Of a stretch of 64,000 nt of DNA, positions 51,458-63,842 are shown piece after piece. Below the pieces are notes generated by a model. It made no database searches, had not been told where the DNA came from, and saw only the letters and a program-made list of their open reading frames with translations. Each line of letters begins with the position of its first letter. The stretch's first letter is position 1. The stretch is from Methylomonas methanica MC09 (GTDB lineage: Bacteria > Pseudomonadota > Gammaproteobacteria > Methylococcales > Methylomonadaceae). The position numbers and the translations under genes were made by a program. The stretch spans positions 3,720,001 to 3,784,000 of the forward strand of contig NC_015572.1 in NCBI RefSeq assembly GCF_000214665.1, given 5' to 3'.

Positions 51458-52717
51458 TTAAAAACTGACGTTTGCTTGCAGCCAGATTTTTTGAGTATCG
51501 GTACCGAAAGTATCAGCACTATAGTTGGCATATTTGGCCAACAGGGAATAGTGCTTACCGAATTTCTTCAATAACGAGAAATCCCATTCCGTACCGTATT
51601 GAATTGAACCCGTATCGTCCTTGAAATCATGGAAGACGCCGGTGACGATCAGGCTGTCGTTCATCATTTTGTAACTGGCGGTGGCGAATACATCGCGGAT
51701 GCCGTTACCCGGCGTGGTCAGGAACAAGTCCGCCCAGCCCTGGAAGGCGTGGTTGGTTCCCAGCGGGGTGCGGAAGGATTTACCGTTGCCGTAGCCGTTC
51801 AATTGCTCCATGGCACCTGAGACCGTCAGATTGTAAGCACTGGCGCCCGCCATCAGATTGATGCGGTCGGCCTGATAGTCGTTGGGGTTTTCGCCATAAT
51901 CGGATTGGTTACTCCATTCCGCGGTATAAATGGCATTAACCGTATCGAAAAACTTCGGCGATTTGCCGTGGAAGCGCAGACCGTAGGTTTGCGACGAATT
52001 GGCGTATTGAGCCGGGTCACGATAGTCGATCCAATAACCATAACCCACCAAATTACCCCAGTCGCCAACCTTGTAGTTGACGTTCAGAATCGGCGAATTC
52101 ATCGACTCCTTGGTGCTGAAAATAGTACGGGCGCTATCGATATAACCGGCGTTTACGGTCAAACCGAAAATGGTCTGGTTTTTGTGCGTGAACAGGATGG
52201 AGTCATAGGTCATTTCCATTTGCCGCCAGCCGACGTTACCGATGAAGCGATCGTCATCCAGTTTGATACGTTGCCGGCCGACTTTGACCAACGTATCGGG
52301 TATGCCCTTATAGCTCAACCAAAACTGGTTTAACTCGCTGGCATCCGGATCGGCGATAACCGAATATTGGGTACGGCGGTTACGGGTGCTGTTGTAATCT
52401 TCCTGCAAAGCGTACAGGCCTTCGTATTCCGCATAGGCCTGAAAACCGTAAAAGGTCGGCGACAACAAGCCCAAGCGTAAGCGCGCGGTATTGGCGTTGG
52501 CGGTCTTGGGGTTGCCCGGCCCTCTATCCTGATCGACGTTTTCCCAGCGATAGTTCAAATCCATTTTGATGGCGCCGTTATTGCCGTAGTGGTAAAAATT
52601 CAATGCATCTTCCACGTCTTTGGTGAAGTCGGCCTGCGCCGGCATGCCCGCCAAGGACATGGTTAGCAAAGCGCCCGGCGCCAGGCGGGCGGATAGTTTG
52701 GTGGTTTGCTTCGGCAT
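51458..52717 (-). CDS. Outer-membrane porin (alginate-export-like beta-barrel)
   Basis: The product is about 419 residues from ATG 52717 (GGGGGC ribosome site), with a signal peptide ending MPAQA and then a beta-barrel of alternating segments ending TQKIWLQANVSF with a C-terminal Phe. Conserved pieces such as RLRLGLLSPTFYGFQAYAEYEG, GRQRIKLDDDRFIGNVGWRQ and QTFDS-type segments place it with alginate-export-domain porins. Its location between nrtCD and cynS suggests it is the outer-membrane channel for nitrate or cyanate uptake. That transport role is inferred from the operon. Confidence 0.8.
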   Translation of the reverse strand: MPKQTTKLSARLAPGALLTMSLAGMPAQADFTKDVEDALNFYHYGNNGAIKMDLNYRWENVDQDRGPGNPKTANANTARLRLGLLSPTFYGFQAYAEYEGLYALQEDYNSTRNRRTQYSVIADPDASELNQFWLSYKGIPDTLVKVGRQRIKLDDDRFIGNVGWRQMEMTYDSILFTHKNQTIFGLTVNAGYIDSARTIFSTKESMNSPILNVNYKVGDWGNLVGYGYWIDYRDPAQYANSSQTYGLRFHGKSPKFFDTVNAIYTAEWSNQSDYGENPNDYQADRINLMAGASAYNLTVSGAMEQLNGYGNGKSFRTPLGTNHAFQGWADLFLTTPGNGIRDVFATASYKMMNDSLIVTGVFHDFKDDTGSIQYGTEWDFSLLKKFGKHYSLLAKYANYSADTFGTDTQKIWLQANVSF

Positions 52718-52776
52718 AAAGCCCCCTTTATTGGATGAAAAAAAGCGGTTGGATAACATGGGTAGACTCAAAAGGA

Positions 52777-54543
52777 TTAATGGGTGTGATCGCATTCCGA
52801 CAGGAAGGTCAGCAGACTTTCCCGATATTTGTAGTAATCAGGATGCTCCAACAGCGCTTTGCGGCTGCGGGGCCGGGGCAGGTCGATTTCCTGAATTTTG
52901 CCGATTTTGGCGTGCGGGCCGTTGGTCATCATGACTACCCGGTCGGCCAGCAAAATGGCTTCGTCGACATCGTGGGTAACCACGATGGCTGTGACGTGAG
53001 TGCGCTCCCACACTTCCATCAGCACTTCCTGCAGTTCCCAGCGGGTCAGGGAATCCAGCATGCCGAAGGGCTCGTCCAGCAGCAGCAATTTGGGCGACAA
53101 GGCAAAGGCGCGGGCGATGCCCACCCGTTGCCGCATGCCGTTGGACATGTCGGCGGCTTTTTTGTAAAGCGAGTCGGCCAAGCCGACGCGGGTCAGATAG
53201 TATTCGACGATATCTTCCCGCTCGGTTTTGGAAGCGTGGGGATAGACTTTATCCACCCCCAACATCACGTTGTCGAAGGCGGTAAGCCACGGAAACAAAC
53301 TGGGCGCCTGAAACACCACGCCCCGATCAGGGCCGGCACTGTCGATTTCGCGGTTATCCAGGATAATGCCGCCTTCCGAGATTTCGTTCAGACCGGCGGT
53401 CATGGACAACACGGTGGATTTACCGCAACCGGAGTGGCCGATAATGGAAATGAACTCGCCTTTCTTCATCTTCATGTCGAAGCCGTCCACCACCTTGACC
53501 GTACTATTGCCGTCCGGCGTCGGGTAGATTTTCGATAACTGGGTGAATTCCAGATAACGCGGCCGCCCCAGGTCGGACTGGCTGGGTTTCAAAGCCGAAG
53601 TGTCCAGTTTCCAGTCGTTGCTGGTATTGGGACGCACATCGGGTAATTTGACTTTGTCGCCCTGTTCCGCCTCGGCTTTCTGTATACCGATATTCATTAA
53701 ATAGCGGGTGATTTCGGCGCGCAGGCGTTTGAACTCCTCGTTATGGTTCAACGCAGTACGGTCGCGCGGCCGGGCCAGGTTGACATGAAAATCCGGGCCG
53801 AAGGTTGCATCCGGGCCGGGATTCAGCGGAATCACTCGGTCGGCCATATAAATGGCCTCGTCGACATCGTTAGTGATCAGAATTACGGTTTTCTTGTCCT
53901 GCTCCCAAATTTGCAATATCTCGTCCTGCAGGTTACCGCGCGTCAAAGCGTCCAGGGCGCTGAGCGGTTCGTCCAGCAACAGAATATCCGGGTTGGCGGC
54001 CAGAGCGCGGGCCACATTGACCCTTTGCCGCATGCCGCCGGACAGTTCGGCCGGCTTTTTATCCATGGCCCGGCCCAAATTGACCATGTTCACGTATTTT
54101 TCGGTATGGGCGCGGCGTTGCTCCGGCGTCCAATCCTTGAAAATCGCATCCACCGCCAAGGCCACGTTTTCATAAACGGTCAACCAGGGCATCAGGGAAT
54201 AGTTTTGAAACACCACGCCACGGTCGGGGCCGGGTTCGCTGATAGGCTGGCCGTTTTTCAGCAGCTCGCCGCCGTCGGCCTGAATCAAGCCGGCGATCAT
54301 GGAAACCAACGTGGTTTTACCGCTACCGGAAAAACCGACGATGGCAATGAATTCGCCTTCCTTGATATTCAGATTTATGTCTCTGAGAATCGAGGTTCTG
54401 TCCTTGCCCTCGCCGTACGATTTACAGACGTTGGTCAGAGTCAGCAGGTCGGGCTGCTGGGTATCGGCCAGTTTAAGCACGGCGCTCTCTTGTTTGTGAA
54501 CGGCAAGATCGATGATTTTTGCTGCGGCTCCAGTCATGCTCAT
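52777..54543 (-). CDS. Nitrate/cyanate ABC transporter ATPase, two fused nucleotide-binding domains
   Basis: The 588-residue protein contains two complete ABC ATPase domains. The first has Walker [10 protein letters not shown] (about residue 72), signature LSGGMRQRV and Walker [13 protein letters not shown]. The second has Walker [10 protein letters not shown] (about residue 366), [12 protein letters not shown] and [12 protein letters not shown]. They correspond to NrtC and NrtD-type ATPases joined in one chain. Cyanobacterial NrtC instead carries a solute-binding domain after its NBD. It lies 3 bp downstream of the permease gene and powers its uptake. Downstream is the porin gene. Confidence 0.9.
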   Translation of the reverse strand: MSMTGAAAKIIDLAVHKQESAVLKLADTQQPDLLTLTNVCKSYGEGKDRTSILRDINLNIKEGEFIAIVGFSGSGKTTLVSMIAGLIQADGGELLKNGQPISEPGPDRGVVFQNYSLMPWLTVYENVALAVDAIFKDWTPEQRRAHTEKYVNMVNLGRAMDKKPAELSGGMRQRVNVARALAANPDILLLDEPLSALDALTRGNLQDEILQIWEQDKKTVILITNDVDEAIYMADRVIPLNPGPDATFGPDFHVNLARPRDRTALNHNEEFKRLRAEITRYLMNIGIQKAEAEQGDKVKLPDVRPNTSNDWKLDTSALKPSQSDLGRPRYLEFTQLSKIYPTPDGNSTVKVVDGFDMKMKKGEFISIIGHSGCGKSTVLSMTAGLNEISEGGIILDNREIDSAGPDRGVVFQAPSLFPWLTAFDNVMLGVDKVYPHASKTEREDIVEYYLTRVGLADSLYKKAADMSNGMRQRVGIARAFALSPKLLLLDEPFGMLDSLTRWELQEVLMEVWERTHVTAIVVTHDVDEAILLADRVVMMTNGPHAKIGKIQEIDLPRPRSRKALLEHPDYYKYRESLLTFLSECDHTH

Positions 54544-54546
54544 GCC

Positions 54547-55560
54547 TCACACTTTGCTGAACGAAAACACGGTTTGCAGCGATTGCATGATGCGATCGAG
54601 GACGAAACCGATGATGCCGATAGTGAACACCGCCACCATGATGCGGCCCAGGGAATTCGAGCTGCCGTTTTGGAACTCGTCCCAGACGAATTTACCCAGG
54701 CCGGGGTTTTGCGCCAGCATTTCGGCCGCAATCAAGACCATCCAGCCCACCCCTAGCGACAAACGCATGCCGGTAAAAATGTAGGGCAGCGCGGAAGGCA
54801 AAATGATACGTTTGATTTGGGTCGACCAATCCAGCCGCAATACTTTGCCGACGTTCACCAAGTCGCGGTCGATTGACGAGACGCCAACCGCGGTGTTGAT
54901 CAAAGTCGGCCACAACGAGCACAGCGTCACCGTTACTGCCGAAGTAAGAAAGGACTTGGCGAACCAGGAATCGTCGGTAGTGACATACACGGCGCTGACC
55001 ACCAGCGTGACGATCGGCAACCAGGCCAGAGGCGATACCGGTTTGAAAATCTGAATCAGCGGGTTAATGGCGGTGTTGATTATGGGACTCATACCGCACA
55101 GGATCCCCAAGGGTACCGCGATAAGCGTCGCGATTAAAAAGCCGGCAAATACCGTGTATAAACTGGTGATAATTTGATCCAAATAGGTGGATTTGCCGGT
55201 ATAGGGCCGAAACTTGATTTCGGCATGCGGGTCTTCGGCCAGCTTTTCCTGATTACGCACATCCTGGCGTTTATAAAATTCGGCCATTTTGACCTTCTCG
55301 GCAAAATGCTCGTCGACCAAACCTTCTGCTTCATCCCACACCGCTACAGGACCGGGAATAGCGCCCAAGCTGGTATTGATGCGGGATGCGGTAACGCTCC
55401 ACAGCCCTAAAAAAACCACAAACGCTATGATGGGTACGCCCATAATCAGCCAAAGTTGGCGCAGTTGCTGACTGGGATTTTCACCTGCCGCAATCTTGAC
55501 CAAGGGTACAAACCAGGTCAGACCGGTGATATTGAAAAATTTGATTAATTTGTTACTCAT
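54547..55560 (-). CDS. nrtB: Nitrate/cyanate ABC transporter permease
   Basis: The 337-residue protein has an N-terminal membrane segment near 40-60, a soluble stretch, then five or six helices and the EAA-type loop (LRLDWSTQIKRIILPSALPYI) of BPD-type permeases. This resembles NrtB/CmpB. It sits between the binding-protein gene and the fused ATPase gene. The substrate (nitrate, possibly cyanate) is inferred from neighbours. Confidence 0.92.
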   Translation of the reverse strand: MSNKLIKFFNITGLTWFVPLVKIAAGENPSQQLRQLWLIMGVPIIAFVVFLGLWSVTASRINTSLGAIPGPVAVWDEAEGLVDEHFAEKVKMAEFYKRQDVRNQEKLAEDPHAEIKFRPYTGKSTYLDQIITSLYTVFAGFLIATLIAVPLGILCGMSPIINTAINPLIQIFKPVSPLAWLPIVTLVVSAVYVTTDDSWFAKSFLTSAVTVTLCSLWPTLINTAVGVSSIDRDLVNVGKVLRLDWSTQIKRIILPSALPYIFTGMRLSLGVGWMVLIAAEMLAQNPGLGKFVWDEFQNGSSNSLGRIMVAVFTIGIIGFVLDRIMQSLQTVFSFSKV

Positions 55561-55691
55561 GTTTTCACCAAATCGATTACGTCAAAACTTACGCTGTAAA
55601 AAGCATTGATACTTGCCGGAAGTTTTAAAAAGGATGCATCCCTGCATCACAAGAATTCCCTTTCAGAGCACTTACTAGAGACTAGAGATCG

Positions 55692-57092
55692 TTAATCCAC
55701 TACCTTGCCGCCTGAGACGGTTTGTTTGGCTTTTAAGCCGATGGGGAATTTGCTTAAGTAATCGTTCGGTTTGTTGGCGTCGTAAACGATGCCGTCGATA
55801 AATCCGGATTGCGGCGGCTTGATGCCGGACTCGCCATCTACCGGAAAATCGCTGGCTTTAGCCTTACCTTCCGCAATCAATTCTTTGGCGGCCGCCATGT
55901 AAATATCGGGGCGATACACTTTTTTGGCGGTTTCCAAATACCAGTTGTCGGGTTTGAATTCGTTGATCTGGCCCCAGCGGCGCATTTGAGTCAAATACCA
56001 GACGGCATCGCTGTAATAAGGATAGGTGGCGTTGTTACGGAAAAAGGTGTTGAAATCCGGCATCGGGCGCTTGTCGCCTTTTTCGTACTCGAAGGTGCCG
56101 GTCATGCTGTTACCGATTACCTCGGCGTCCGCACCGACATATTGGCTTTGCGCCAACATTTCCACGGCTTCCTTACGATTTTTATTGTTGTCTGCGTCCA
56201 ACCACATGGCCGCGCGAATCAGGGCTTTAACCACCGCTTTGTGGGTATTGGGATATTTTTCCGCCCAAGCCTCGCTGACACCGAAGACTTTTTCCGGATT
56301 GTCTTTCCAGATCTCGTAATCGGTCACCACAGGCACGCCTATGCCTTTAAATACGGCTTGCTGGTTCCAGGGTTCGCCGACGCAGTAACCGTAAATGGTG
56401 CCCGCTTCCAAAGTCGCCGGCATTTGCGGCGGCGGCGTTACCGATAACAACGCATCGGCATTGATTTGCCCGCCGATATCCTGCGGTGGCGCGTAATAAC
56501 CGGGTTTGATACCGCCGGCAGCCAGCCAATAGCGTAATTCATAGTTATGCGTGGACACCGGAAACACCATGCCCATGTTGAACGGCTTGCCTTCCTTTTT
56601 GTATTGTTCGACCACCGGCTTTAGCGAATCGGCTTTGATCGGATGTACCGGCTTGCCGCCTTCCATCGGCACGTGCGGTTTCATTTGATTCCAGATGTCG
56701 TTGGATACGGTGATGGCGTTGCCGTTAAGGTCCATACTGAAGGCGGTAATGATGTCGGCCTTGGTGCCGAAGCCGATTGCCGCTCCCAAAGGCTGACCCG
56801 CCAACATATGCGCGCCGTCCAATTCGCCGTTGATCACTCTGTCCAGTAATACTTTCCAATTGGCTTGCGCTTCCAGTTGCACGAATAAACCTTCGTCTTC
56901 AAAAAAACCTTTTTCGGCAGCCACCGCCAGCGGCGCCATATCGGTCAATTTGATAAAGCCGAATTTCAAATCTTCTTTTTCCAGCTTGCCAGCGGCATGC
57001 AAGCCGGGCGCAAATCCCAGGCCCGACACAGCCAAGCTTGCCGATAGGGCCAGCAGTAATTTCTTAGAGGTGGTTCTTGGAGTGGTTTTCAT
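55692..57092 (-). CDS. nrtA: Nitrate/cyanate ABC transporter substrate-binding protein
   Basis: The product is about 466 residues from ATG 57092 ([34 protein letters not shown] signal peptide), preferred over an upstream ATG at 57161 that would put the terminator hairpin inside the gene. The mature part matches the NrtA/CmpA/SsuA-like family: [65 protein letters not shown]. It binds nitrate in the periplasm for NrtB and the fused ATPase. It is the first gene of the operon. Confidence 0.92.
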   Translation of the reverse strand: MKTTPRTTSKKLLLALSASLAVSGLGFAPGLHAAGKLEKEDLKFGFIKLTDMAPLAVAAEKGFFEDEGLFVQLEAQANWKVLLDRVINGELDGAHMLAGQPLGAAIGFGTKADIITAFSMDLNGNAITVSNDIWNQMKPHVPMEGGKPVHPIKADSLKPVVEQYKKEGKPFNMGMVFPVSTHNYELRYWLAAGGIKPGYYAPPQDIGGQINADALLSVTPPPQMPATLEAGTIYGYCVGEPWNQQAVFKGIGVPVVTDYEIWKDNPEKVFGVSEAWAEKYPNTHKAVVKALIRAAMWLDADNNKNRKEAVEMLAQSQYVGADAEVIGNSMTGTFEYEKGDKRPMPDFNTFFRNNATYPYYSDAVWYLTQMRRWGQINEFKPDNWYLETAKKVYRPDIYMAAAKELIAEGKAKASDFPVDGESGIKPPQSGFIDGIVYDANKPNDYLSKFPIGLKAKQTVSGGKVVD

Positions 57093-57122
57093 AACGAGTC
57101 CTAAACAAAAACGACAGAAAAT

Positions 57123-57174
57123 AAAAAAGGCGTCGCCGTGATACGGGTAAAACCCATACACGACAGACGCCTTT
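57123..57174 (-). terminator. Leader terminator hairpin upstream of nrtA
   Basis: On the minus strand AAAGGCGTC and GACGCCTTT close a long hairpin (57126-57174) that is extended inside by CGTG/CACG and ACCC pairs, followed at once by TTTATTTT. It ends about 30 bases before the nrtA ATG, so it would stop transcription in the leader unless prevented. Confidence 0.8.
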
Positions 57175-57208
57175 GTCCGGTTTGCTCTACTGCGAGCTAA
57201 AAATGCAA

Positions 57209-57222
57209 CTTCCTCATGGAAG
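57209..57222 (-). promoter_or_regulatory. Small leader hairpin before the terminator
   Basis: CTTCC and GGAAG form a stem with a 4-base loop (ATGA in the minus sense) near the expected 5' end of the mRNA. Together with the terminator it resembles the two-hairpin leader recognised by ANTAR antiterminators such as NasR/NasT. The loop is not an exact match to the hexaloop consensus. Confidence 0.45.
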
Positions 57223-57236
57223 CACTATTCGGAATA

Positions 57237-57253
57237 AAGCAATATTGACGCCA
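57237..57253 (-). promoter_or_regulatory. Sigma54-type promoter of the nrt operon
   Basis: Minus strand TGGCGTCAATATTGCTT matches the -24/-12 consensus TGGCACN5TTGCA with exact GG-N10-GC spacing. Transcription would start near 57227, placing the small hairpin at the mRNA start. Confidence 0.7.
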
Positions 57254-57402
57254 AACATGAACACCACTTCAAGTTATTTAGACTTTTTATTAAAAATCAA
57301 TAGATTAAGTAAAACCTCATCAAAACATCCCAACAACCCTGCCCCATTATGAGATGGCAACCCCGCTACCACGCACACAAATGAAACAAATTCGTATAAT
57401 TT

Positions 57403-57419
57403 TGCACACCGGTGGTGCG
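57403..57419. promoter_or_regulatory. NtrC-like enhancer site
   Basis: TGCACACCGGTGGTGCG matches TGCACC-N5-GGTGCA with one change in each half. It lies about 180 bases upstream of the predicted sigma54 start, within enhancer range. Confidence 0.65.
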
Positions 57420-57679
57420 CATCAACCCTGAGGTTTCGCTAACCACAGCATAGTTATCCGATAGAGCTGTTGCAGAACTTCTGCCTTGCCACTCTTAGTC
57501 TGAATACTAGATAATCCATAAAAACTCTCTGTGGTACCCTTGGGAAACGGAAGGTACATTTTTCAGATACAAAGATGCCGGCCGGTCCTTTCGATGTTCG
57601 CTGGTTATATACCCGCCCGCCTAATCAAGGACGCTTTTGATCCCAATACCCAGTTTACAAGCCAACATCATTTCGAATA

Positions 57680-60600
57680 ATGGGGCCGGCCATGCGCATA
57701 TTTTCGGGTAAGTCAAAAAATCCGGTTTCCCGCCTGAAATCATTTGTCAATCAGCAACAAACCAAGGATTTTTTGTTGTTGTTCCTGCCAACAGCCCTAT
57801 TGGTGGTAGCCGGAACTTGGGCATTGGCCACCGCACGCATCAACGCCGAACTGGCTACGCTGATGGCGGACGAGAAAACCTACGTTGAGCTAAGCCAAGG
57901 CCGCCTGGATCAGGAACTAGCCATCCCCATTCGGCATCTGGCGAGCCTGATCAATGAAAAGCCGGTGCGCCAGATATACGAAGCTTCCGGCGAATACAAT
58001 CCGGAACCCATGCAAGAAGCGTTTCTTTCGTTGATGTCTCGCAACAGCGATTATGACAAGGTGCGCTGGATAGACGAGCAAGGCTATGAACTCATTCGCG
58101 TCAACAACAGGCAAGGACGGCCGTATCTGGTACCTAAAAGCCAATTGCAAAACAAGCGCGACCGCTATTTTTTTATCAGCGCCATGCAGCTCGATGCCGG
58201 CGTAATCTATATTTCCCCTCTCGATTTGAATATGGATAACGGGCAAATCGAAGTGCCTTACAAGCCGACCTTACGGGTTGCCTCGCGGGTATTCGATGCA
58301 GCCGGCAACGCTCGCGGCATTTTGATAATCAACATCGCCGCCCGGACGATGTTGAATGCCTTTATCGGCAGCGCCGGCCCCGCAGCCAACCGGCTGATGT
58401 TGATCAATGCCGACGGCTACTGGCTGAAAAATCCCGACCCAGCGGACGAATGGGGTTTCATGTTTCAACGCAACATTACCTTGGGCAGCCGATACCCGCA
58501 GGCATGGGAAATAATTTCAAAACAGAGCAAAGGGCAAATCCGTCTGGCCGACGGCCTTTGGACTTGGAGTAGCGTTTCGCCAATGCCAAAATTCGAAACT
58601 TCGCTATCGCACAAAATTTACTGGCGGGCGATCACGCATATTCCGTCCAGCCGGCTGGTCGCAATGGAAACGCCTGTTTGGCGCGAAAAAATCATCGGCG
58701 CGGCAATAGTGTTAATACTGGTTGGCTTTGGCCTTAGCCGTTTGATTCAAGCCAAAGCGGCCAAGGTACAAGCCGAAAAAGACGCTACGCTGGCCCGTAG
58801 CGAAGCGCAAGCCGCCCATAAATTGCAGGAAGTGCAAGCCAGTTTCAGAATGCTGTTCGAAGCCAATACCAACGGTTTATTAGTGGTGAACGAGTCCGGA
58901 AAAATCACCATGACCAACCCGGCATTTGAAAGTATGTTCGGCTATGCCATTGATGAGCTGCGCAACCAATCCGTCGAGGTATTAATCCCGGAAGCACTGA
59001 GGACGCAGCACGCCCAAATGCGGGCAGGATACATGCGGCAACCGACAAAACGGGCTATGGGCGTCAGAGACCTATACGGAACCCGCAAGGATGGCAGCGC
59101 ATTTCCCATCGAAATAGGCCTGAGCCCTTACTGGGACAATCGGCAATTATTTGTGCTGGCGACAATCACGGACATTTCCGAACGCAAGCGCGCCCAGGAT
59201 GAGATCGTGCGAATCAATGAAGCGCTGGAACAGCGTGTCGAGGAACGTACTGCGGAATTACTGGCGGCGCAACGGGAGGCTGAGCGCTTGGCCAGCGTAA
59301 AAGGTAACTTTCTAGCCAACATGAGTCATGAGATACGTACACCCATGAACGCCATTCTCGGCTTGGCCTACCTGCTGGAAAAAGCGCCGATTGACGCCGA
59401 AGCACTCGATTTAGTCAAAAAAATTCGTATTGCCGGTCGCTCGTTGCTGAGCATCATCAACGACATTCTGGATTTCTCCAAAATAGAATCGGGCCGTCTG
59501 GAAATCGAGCATGCCCCGTTTAGACTCACCGACGTGCTGGATAACGTGGCAACGCTGATGTCGGCGGTCGAATACAAAACGGATGTCGAACTGGCCATGG
59601 GGCCCGCACCGAAAGGAATGAAATTTCTGCGCGGAGACGCATTAAGGCTGGAGCAGGTCATGGTCAATTTGACCAGCAACGCACTCAAATTTACCGAACA
59701 CGGCAGTGTCACGCTAACCGTAGAGCAAGCGCCTTCCAGGAATGGACAGGCTTATCTGCGCTTCAGCGTGAAAGACACGGGCAAAGGCATTGCAACCGAC
59801 AAACAGACCGAAATATTTAATGCCTTCTCTCAGGAAGACAGTTCGACCACGCGACGTTTCGGCGGCACCGGCCTGGGATTGTCGATTTGCCGGCACCTGG
59901 TGGAATTAATGGGCGGCGAAATCGGTGTCGACAGCGAACTCGGCAAAGGCAGCGAGTTCTGGTTTATCGTGCCCGTCGAGCTGGTTGAATCTCAAGACTA
60001 CATGGTGCCGGCCATGGCCTTTCAAAACGTGCTGATTGCCGACGACCACCCAGCTACGCGGGAGATGCTGGCCGCTACCGTTCGCAGCCTGGGCTGGAAT
60101 CCCGATGTAGTGTCTTCTGGCGAGGAAGCCATACAACGCGTGAAGGAACGCGCGCAGAACAATAAACTCCCGGATTTGTTGTTACTTGATTGGCGCATGC
60201 AAGGTATGGACGGACTCTCAGCGGGACAAGCGATACAAGATTACCTCGGCGACATCCCCAACGCCCCGTTAATCATAATGGCCACCGCTCACGACCGCGA
60301 CGCCTTATCGCGCGAGCCGGGCTCGAGCGTGGCGCACGCCATTCTGAACAAACCCATCACGGCATCCGCACTTTATAACGCTGTCTATGAATCCAAACGC
60401 TTACTAAACGGAACCGCAAAAACCGCTGGCATCGCGACCGGCCCCGATGAGAAACGTCTGCATCGGGCGCGTATACTGGTGGTGGATGATAGCGAGATCA
60501 ATCGCGAGATGGCCCGCCGCATTTTAGAATCGGAAGGCGCTATCGTACAGCTGGCTAACGACGGACAGGATGCGGTCAGTTGGCTGGAAGCGAACGCCGA

Positions 60601-61480
60601 GCGGATAGATGTGGTATTGATGGACATCCAAATGCCGCTGATGGACGGCTATGAAGCAACCCGCCAGATCCGGGAAACGCTTAAGCTGACTCTGCTCCCC
60701 ATCGTCGCCTTGACTGCCGGCGCATTCAAAAATCAACAGACCGCCGCTCTGGAAGCCGGTATGAATGGCTTCATCGCCAAACCCTTCGATGTCGACGACT
60801 TGGTTTCCCTGCTCCGCCAATACCTGCCCGTAACGCCTGAAGCATCCGCTCAGCCGATAACCACCGACGCAACGGATGCCACGGATATAACCCAAACCCC
60901 CACCCTGGATTTTGAGCGCGGCTTACATAATTGGGGGGATGCCGCAACCTATATCAAATATCTGCGCAAGTTCGCCGACGCCCACTGCCGCGACGGCAAC
61001 GAATTAGGTTCGCTGATTCTGCGGGGCGCATTGCAGGAAGCCCTGGCGCTTAGTCACAAATTGAAAGGCACCGCCGGTAATTTGGCACTGATGAGGGTGT
61101 GGAAACTGGCGGAGGATCTGGAACGAACCCTTCTTGAAGGAGGCGACAGCAGCGGACAGACGCCTGTTTTGCAAACGGCATTGGACGACGCGGCACAGGC
61201 AATAGCCCCTCTTATCGATGAGAACACGGCGGATGACCCGATAAATCAAGGTACTGTCGATCGAAACGCCGTCCACCAGCTGTTGCGCGAGCTGCTGCAA
61301 GCGCTCGACCAGGACAACCCAGATGCCGCCGAGCCGGTATTACTCGCTCTGGAACAGGTATTACCGGCCCAGTTGTTGAAGCCGATCCGGGAGTTGTTGG
61401 ATAACTTTGATTTCCGCGCCGCAGAGCAACAAACACGAATACTCATGCAACAACTAAATAGCAATCTACAGGAGATTTAG
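57680..61480 (+). CDS. Large hybrid histidine kinase (sensor-PAS-HK-REC-REC-HPt)
   Basis: The 1266-residue protein has an N-terminal membrane helix (about 30-52), a periplasmic Cache-type region (about 55-325), a second helix (about 335-353), a PAS domain (about 390-505), a coiled coil, HisKA (MSHEIRTP, H550), HATPase ([27 protein letters not shown]), two receiver domains (D837 in [12 protein letters not shown] and D982 in [13 protein letters not shown]) and a C-terminal HPt domain (H1126 in [10 protein letters not shown]). It can run an internal phosphorelay. It is followed by an HD-GYP response regulator, its likely output. The start is ATG 57680 or 57692. Confidence 0.92.
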   Translation: MGPAMRIFSGKSKNPVSRLKSFVNQQQTKDFLLLFLPTALLVVAGTWALATARINAELATLMADEKTYVELSQGRLDQELAIPIRHLASLINEKPVRQIYEASGEYNPEPMQEAFLSLMSRNSDYDKVRWIDEQGYELIRVNNRQGRPYLVPKSQLQNKRDRYFFISAMQLDAGVIYISPLDLNMDNGQIEVPYKPTLRVASRVFDAAGNARGILIINIAARTMLNAFIGSAGPAANRLMLINADGYWLKNPDPADEWGFMFQRNITLGSRYPQAWEIISKQSKGQIRLADGLWTWSSVSPMPKFETSLSHKIYWRAITHIPSSRLVAMETPVWREKIIGAAIVLILVGFGLSRLIQAKAAKVQAEKDATLARSEAQAAHKLQEVQASFRMLFEANTNGLLVVNESGKITMTNPAFESMFGYAIDELRNQSVEVLIPEALRTQHAQMRAGYMRQPTKRAMGVRDLYGTRKDGSAFPIEIGLSPYWDNRQLFVLATITDISERKRAQDEIVRINEALEQRVEERTAELLAAQREAERLASVKGNFLANMSHEIRTPMNAILGLAYLLEKAPIDAEALDLVKKIRIAGRSLLSIINDILDFSKIESGRLEIEHAPFRLTDVLDNVATLMSAVEYKTDVELAMGPAPKGMKFLRGDALRLEQVMVNLTSNALKFTEHGSVTLTVEQAPSRNGQAYLRFSVKDTGKGIATDKQTEIFNAFSQEDSSTTRRFGGTGLGLSICRHLVELMGGEIGVDSELGKGSEFWFIVPVELVESQDYMVPAMAFQNVLIADDHPATREMLAATVRSLGWNPDVVSSGEEAIQRVKERAQNNKLPDLLLLDWRMQGMDGLSAGQAIQDYLGDIPNAPLIIMATAHDRDALSREPGSSVAHAILNKPITASALYNAVYESKRLLNGTAKTAGIATGPDEKRLHRARILVVDDSEINREMARRILESEGAIVQLANDGQDAVSWLEANAERIDVVLMDIQMPLMDGYEATRQIRETLKLTLLPIVALTAGAFKNQQTAALEAGMNGFIAKPFDVDDLVSLLRQYLPVTPEASAQPITTDATDATDITQTPTLDFERGLHNWGDAATYIKYLRKFADAHCRDGNELGSLILRGALQEALALSHKLKGTAGNLALMRVWKLAEDLERTLLEGGDSSGQTPVLQTALDDAAQAIAPLIDENTADDPINQGTVDRNAVHQLLRELLQALDQDNPDAAEPVLLALEQVLPAQLLKPIRELLDNFDFRAAEQQTRILMQQLNSNLQEI

Positions 61481-61482
61481 CC

Positions 61483-62460
61483 GTGCTTAACGCCGTGATT
61501 TTGTGTGTTGACGATGAGCCCTACAACTTGAGCATTCTGCGCATGGCGCTAAAAGATCAGTATTTGCTGGCATTTGCCCGTAGCGGTCTGGAAACGTTAC
61601 AAGCGGTGGAAAAACACAATCCGGCACTGATTCTTCTGGATGTGCAAATGCCGGACATGGATGGCTACGAAATCTGCCGCCGGCTCAAGGGCAACGACAG
61701 AACCCGGCATATCCCGGTGATATTCGTCACCAGTATGGATCAGGAAATCGACGAGAGAGCGGGATTCGAGGCGGGTGCAGTGGATTACATCACCAAACCG
61801 ATTTCCGTACCCATCGTGCAGGCCCGAGTGCAAACACATTTATCGCTGGTCAAAGCTGAAAAACTTGAAAAAAGTTATCACGATGCAATCCACATGTTGG
61901 GCAAAGCCGGCGATTACAACGATACCGACACCGGTGTGCATATCTGGCGCATGGCCGAATATAGCCGGGTTCTCGCGGAAGCGGTAGGCTGGGGATGCGA
62001 ACAGTGTAATATGTTGGAACTGGCTGCACCCATGCACGACACCGGCAAACTCGGTATTCCCGATGCCATACTGAAAAAACCGGGCAAACTGAATGACGCA
62101 GAATGGGCAATCATGAAGACCCACACCACCATCGGCTACGGAATACTCACGCAAAGCGATGCGCCCTTGTTCCAACTTGCCGGGCAAATTGCCTTGAATC
62201 ATCACGAGAAATGGGACGGTAGCGGTTACCCGCACGGGCTGAGCGGAAACGCGATTCCTGAGTCGGCCCGCATTGTAGCCTTGGCGGACGTATTCGATGC
62301 CTTGTCCATGAAACGCCCCTATAAAGACCCCTGGCCAACCGATAAAATCGTTTCCACGCTAAAAGAAAGCGCCGGCAGTCATTTCGAACCGCGTCTGGTC
62401 GACAAATTCATGGCTGTTCTGCCGCGAATATTGGATATCGAGGCCAAATGGGAAGCGTAA
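61483..62460 (+). CDS. HD-GYP response regulator (cyclic di-GMP phosphodiesterase)
   Basis: The 325-residue protein has a receiver domain (CVDDEPYN, D53 in ILLDVQMPDMDGYE, ITKPI) and an HD-GYP domain: the HD pair H185-D186 in HDTGKLGIP, then HHEKWDGSGYPHGLSG. HD-GYP enzymes hydrolyse cyclic di-GMP. It starts 3 bases after the hybrid-kinase stop, so the two are one operon and the kinase probably controls its phosphodiesterase activity. It is an opposing counterpart to the cyclases at 15.3 and 36.6 kb. Confidence 0.93.
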   Translation: MLNAVILCVDDEPYNLSILRMALKDQYLLAFARSGLETLQAVEKHNPALILLDVQMPDMDGYEICRRLKGNDRTRHIPVIFVTSMDQEIDERAGFEAGAVDYITKPISVPIVQARVQTHLSLVKAEKLEKSYHDAIHMLGKAGDYNDTDTGVHIWRMAEYSRVLAEAVGWGCEQCNMLELAAPMHDTGKLGIPDAILKKPGKLNDAEWAIMKTHTTIGYGILTQSDAPLFQLAGQIALNHHEKWDGSGYPHGLSGNAIPESARIVALADVFDALSMKRPYKDPWPTDKIVSTLKESAGSHFEPRLVDKFMAVLPRILDIEAKWEA

Positions 62461-62551
62461 CGCAGCGCTTTTCGCCAGCCGTCATCTAAACAACTCAGCC
62501 ATGGCAATCACGTTCTTTGTAGTGGTCTAATAAAAATGGACACCCGAATAG

Positions 62552-63768
<1,217 letters not shown>

Positions 63769-63842
63769 CCACTACACTTCGCCATCTCGCCCAGCGAAAC
63801 TTTTCTATCCATCGCCAGTTTACGCAAGGCGTGGTAGGCTGG

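Larger units (their letters stand above)
57093..57679. other. Divergent regulatory region, nrt operon and hybrid kinase
   Basis: 587 bp holding the nrt leader, sigma54 promoter and NtrC-like site (listed separately). The remaining 57420-57679 has no recognised element and should carry the hybrid-kinase promoter. Confidence 0.6.

Noticed and set aside
53743..54756. 337-codon plus-strand frame over the nrtCD gene
   Set aside because: Antisense shadow of the fused ATPase gene with no independent evidence.
57093..57161. Upstream start for NrtA at 57161
   Set aside because: The extension lies across the leader terminator hairpin and precedes a clear signal peptide at 57092.
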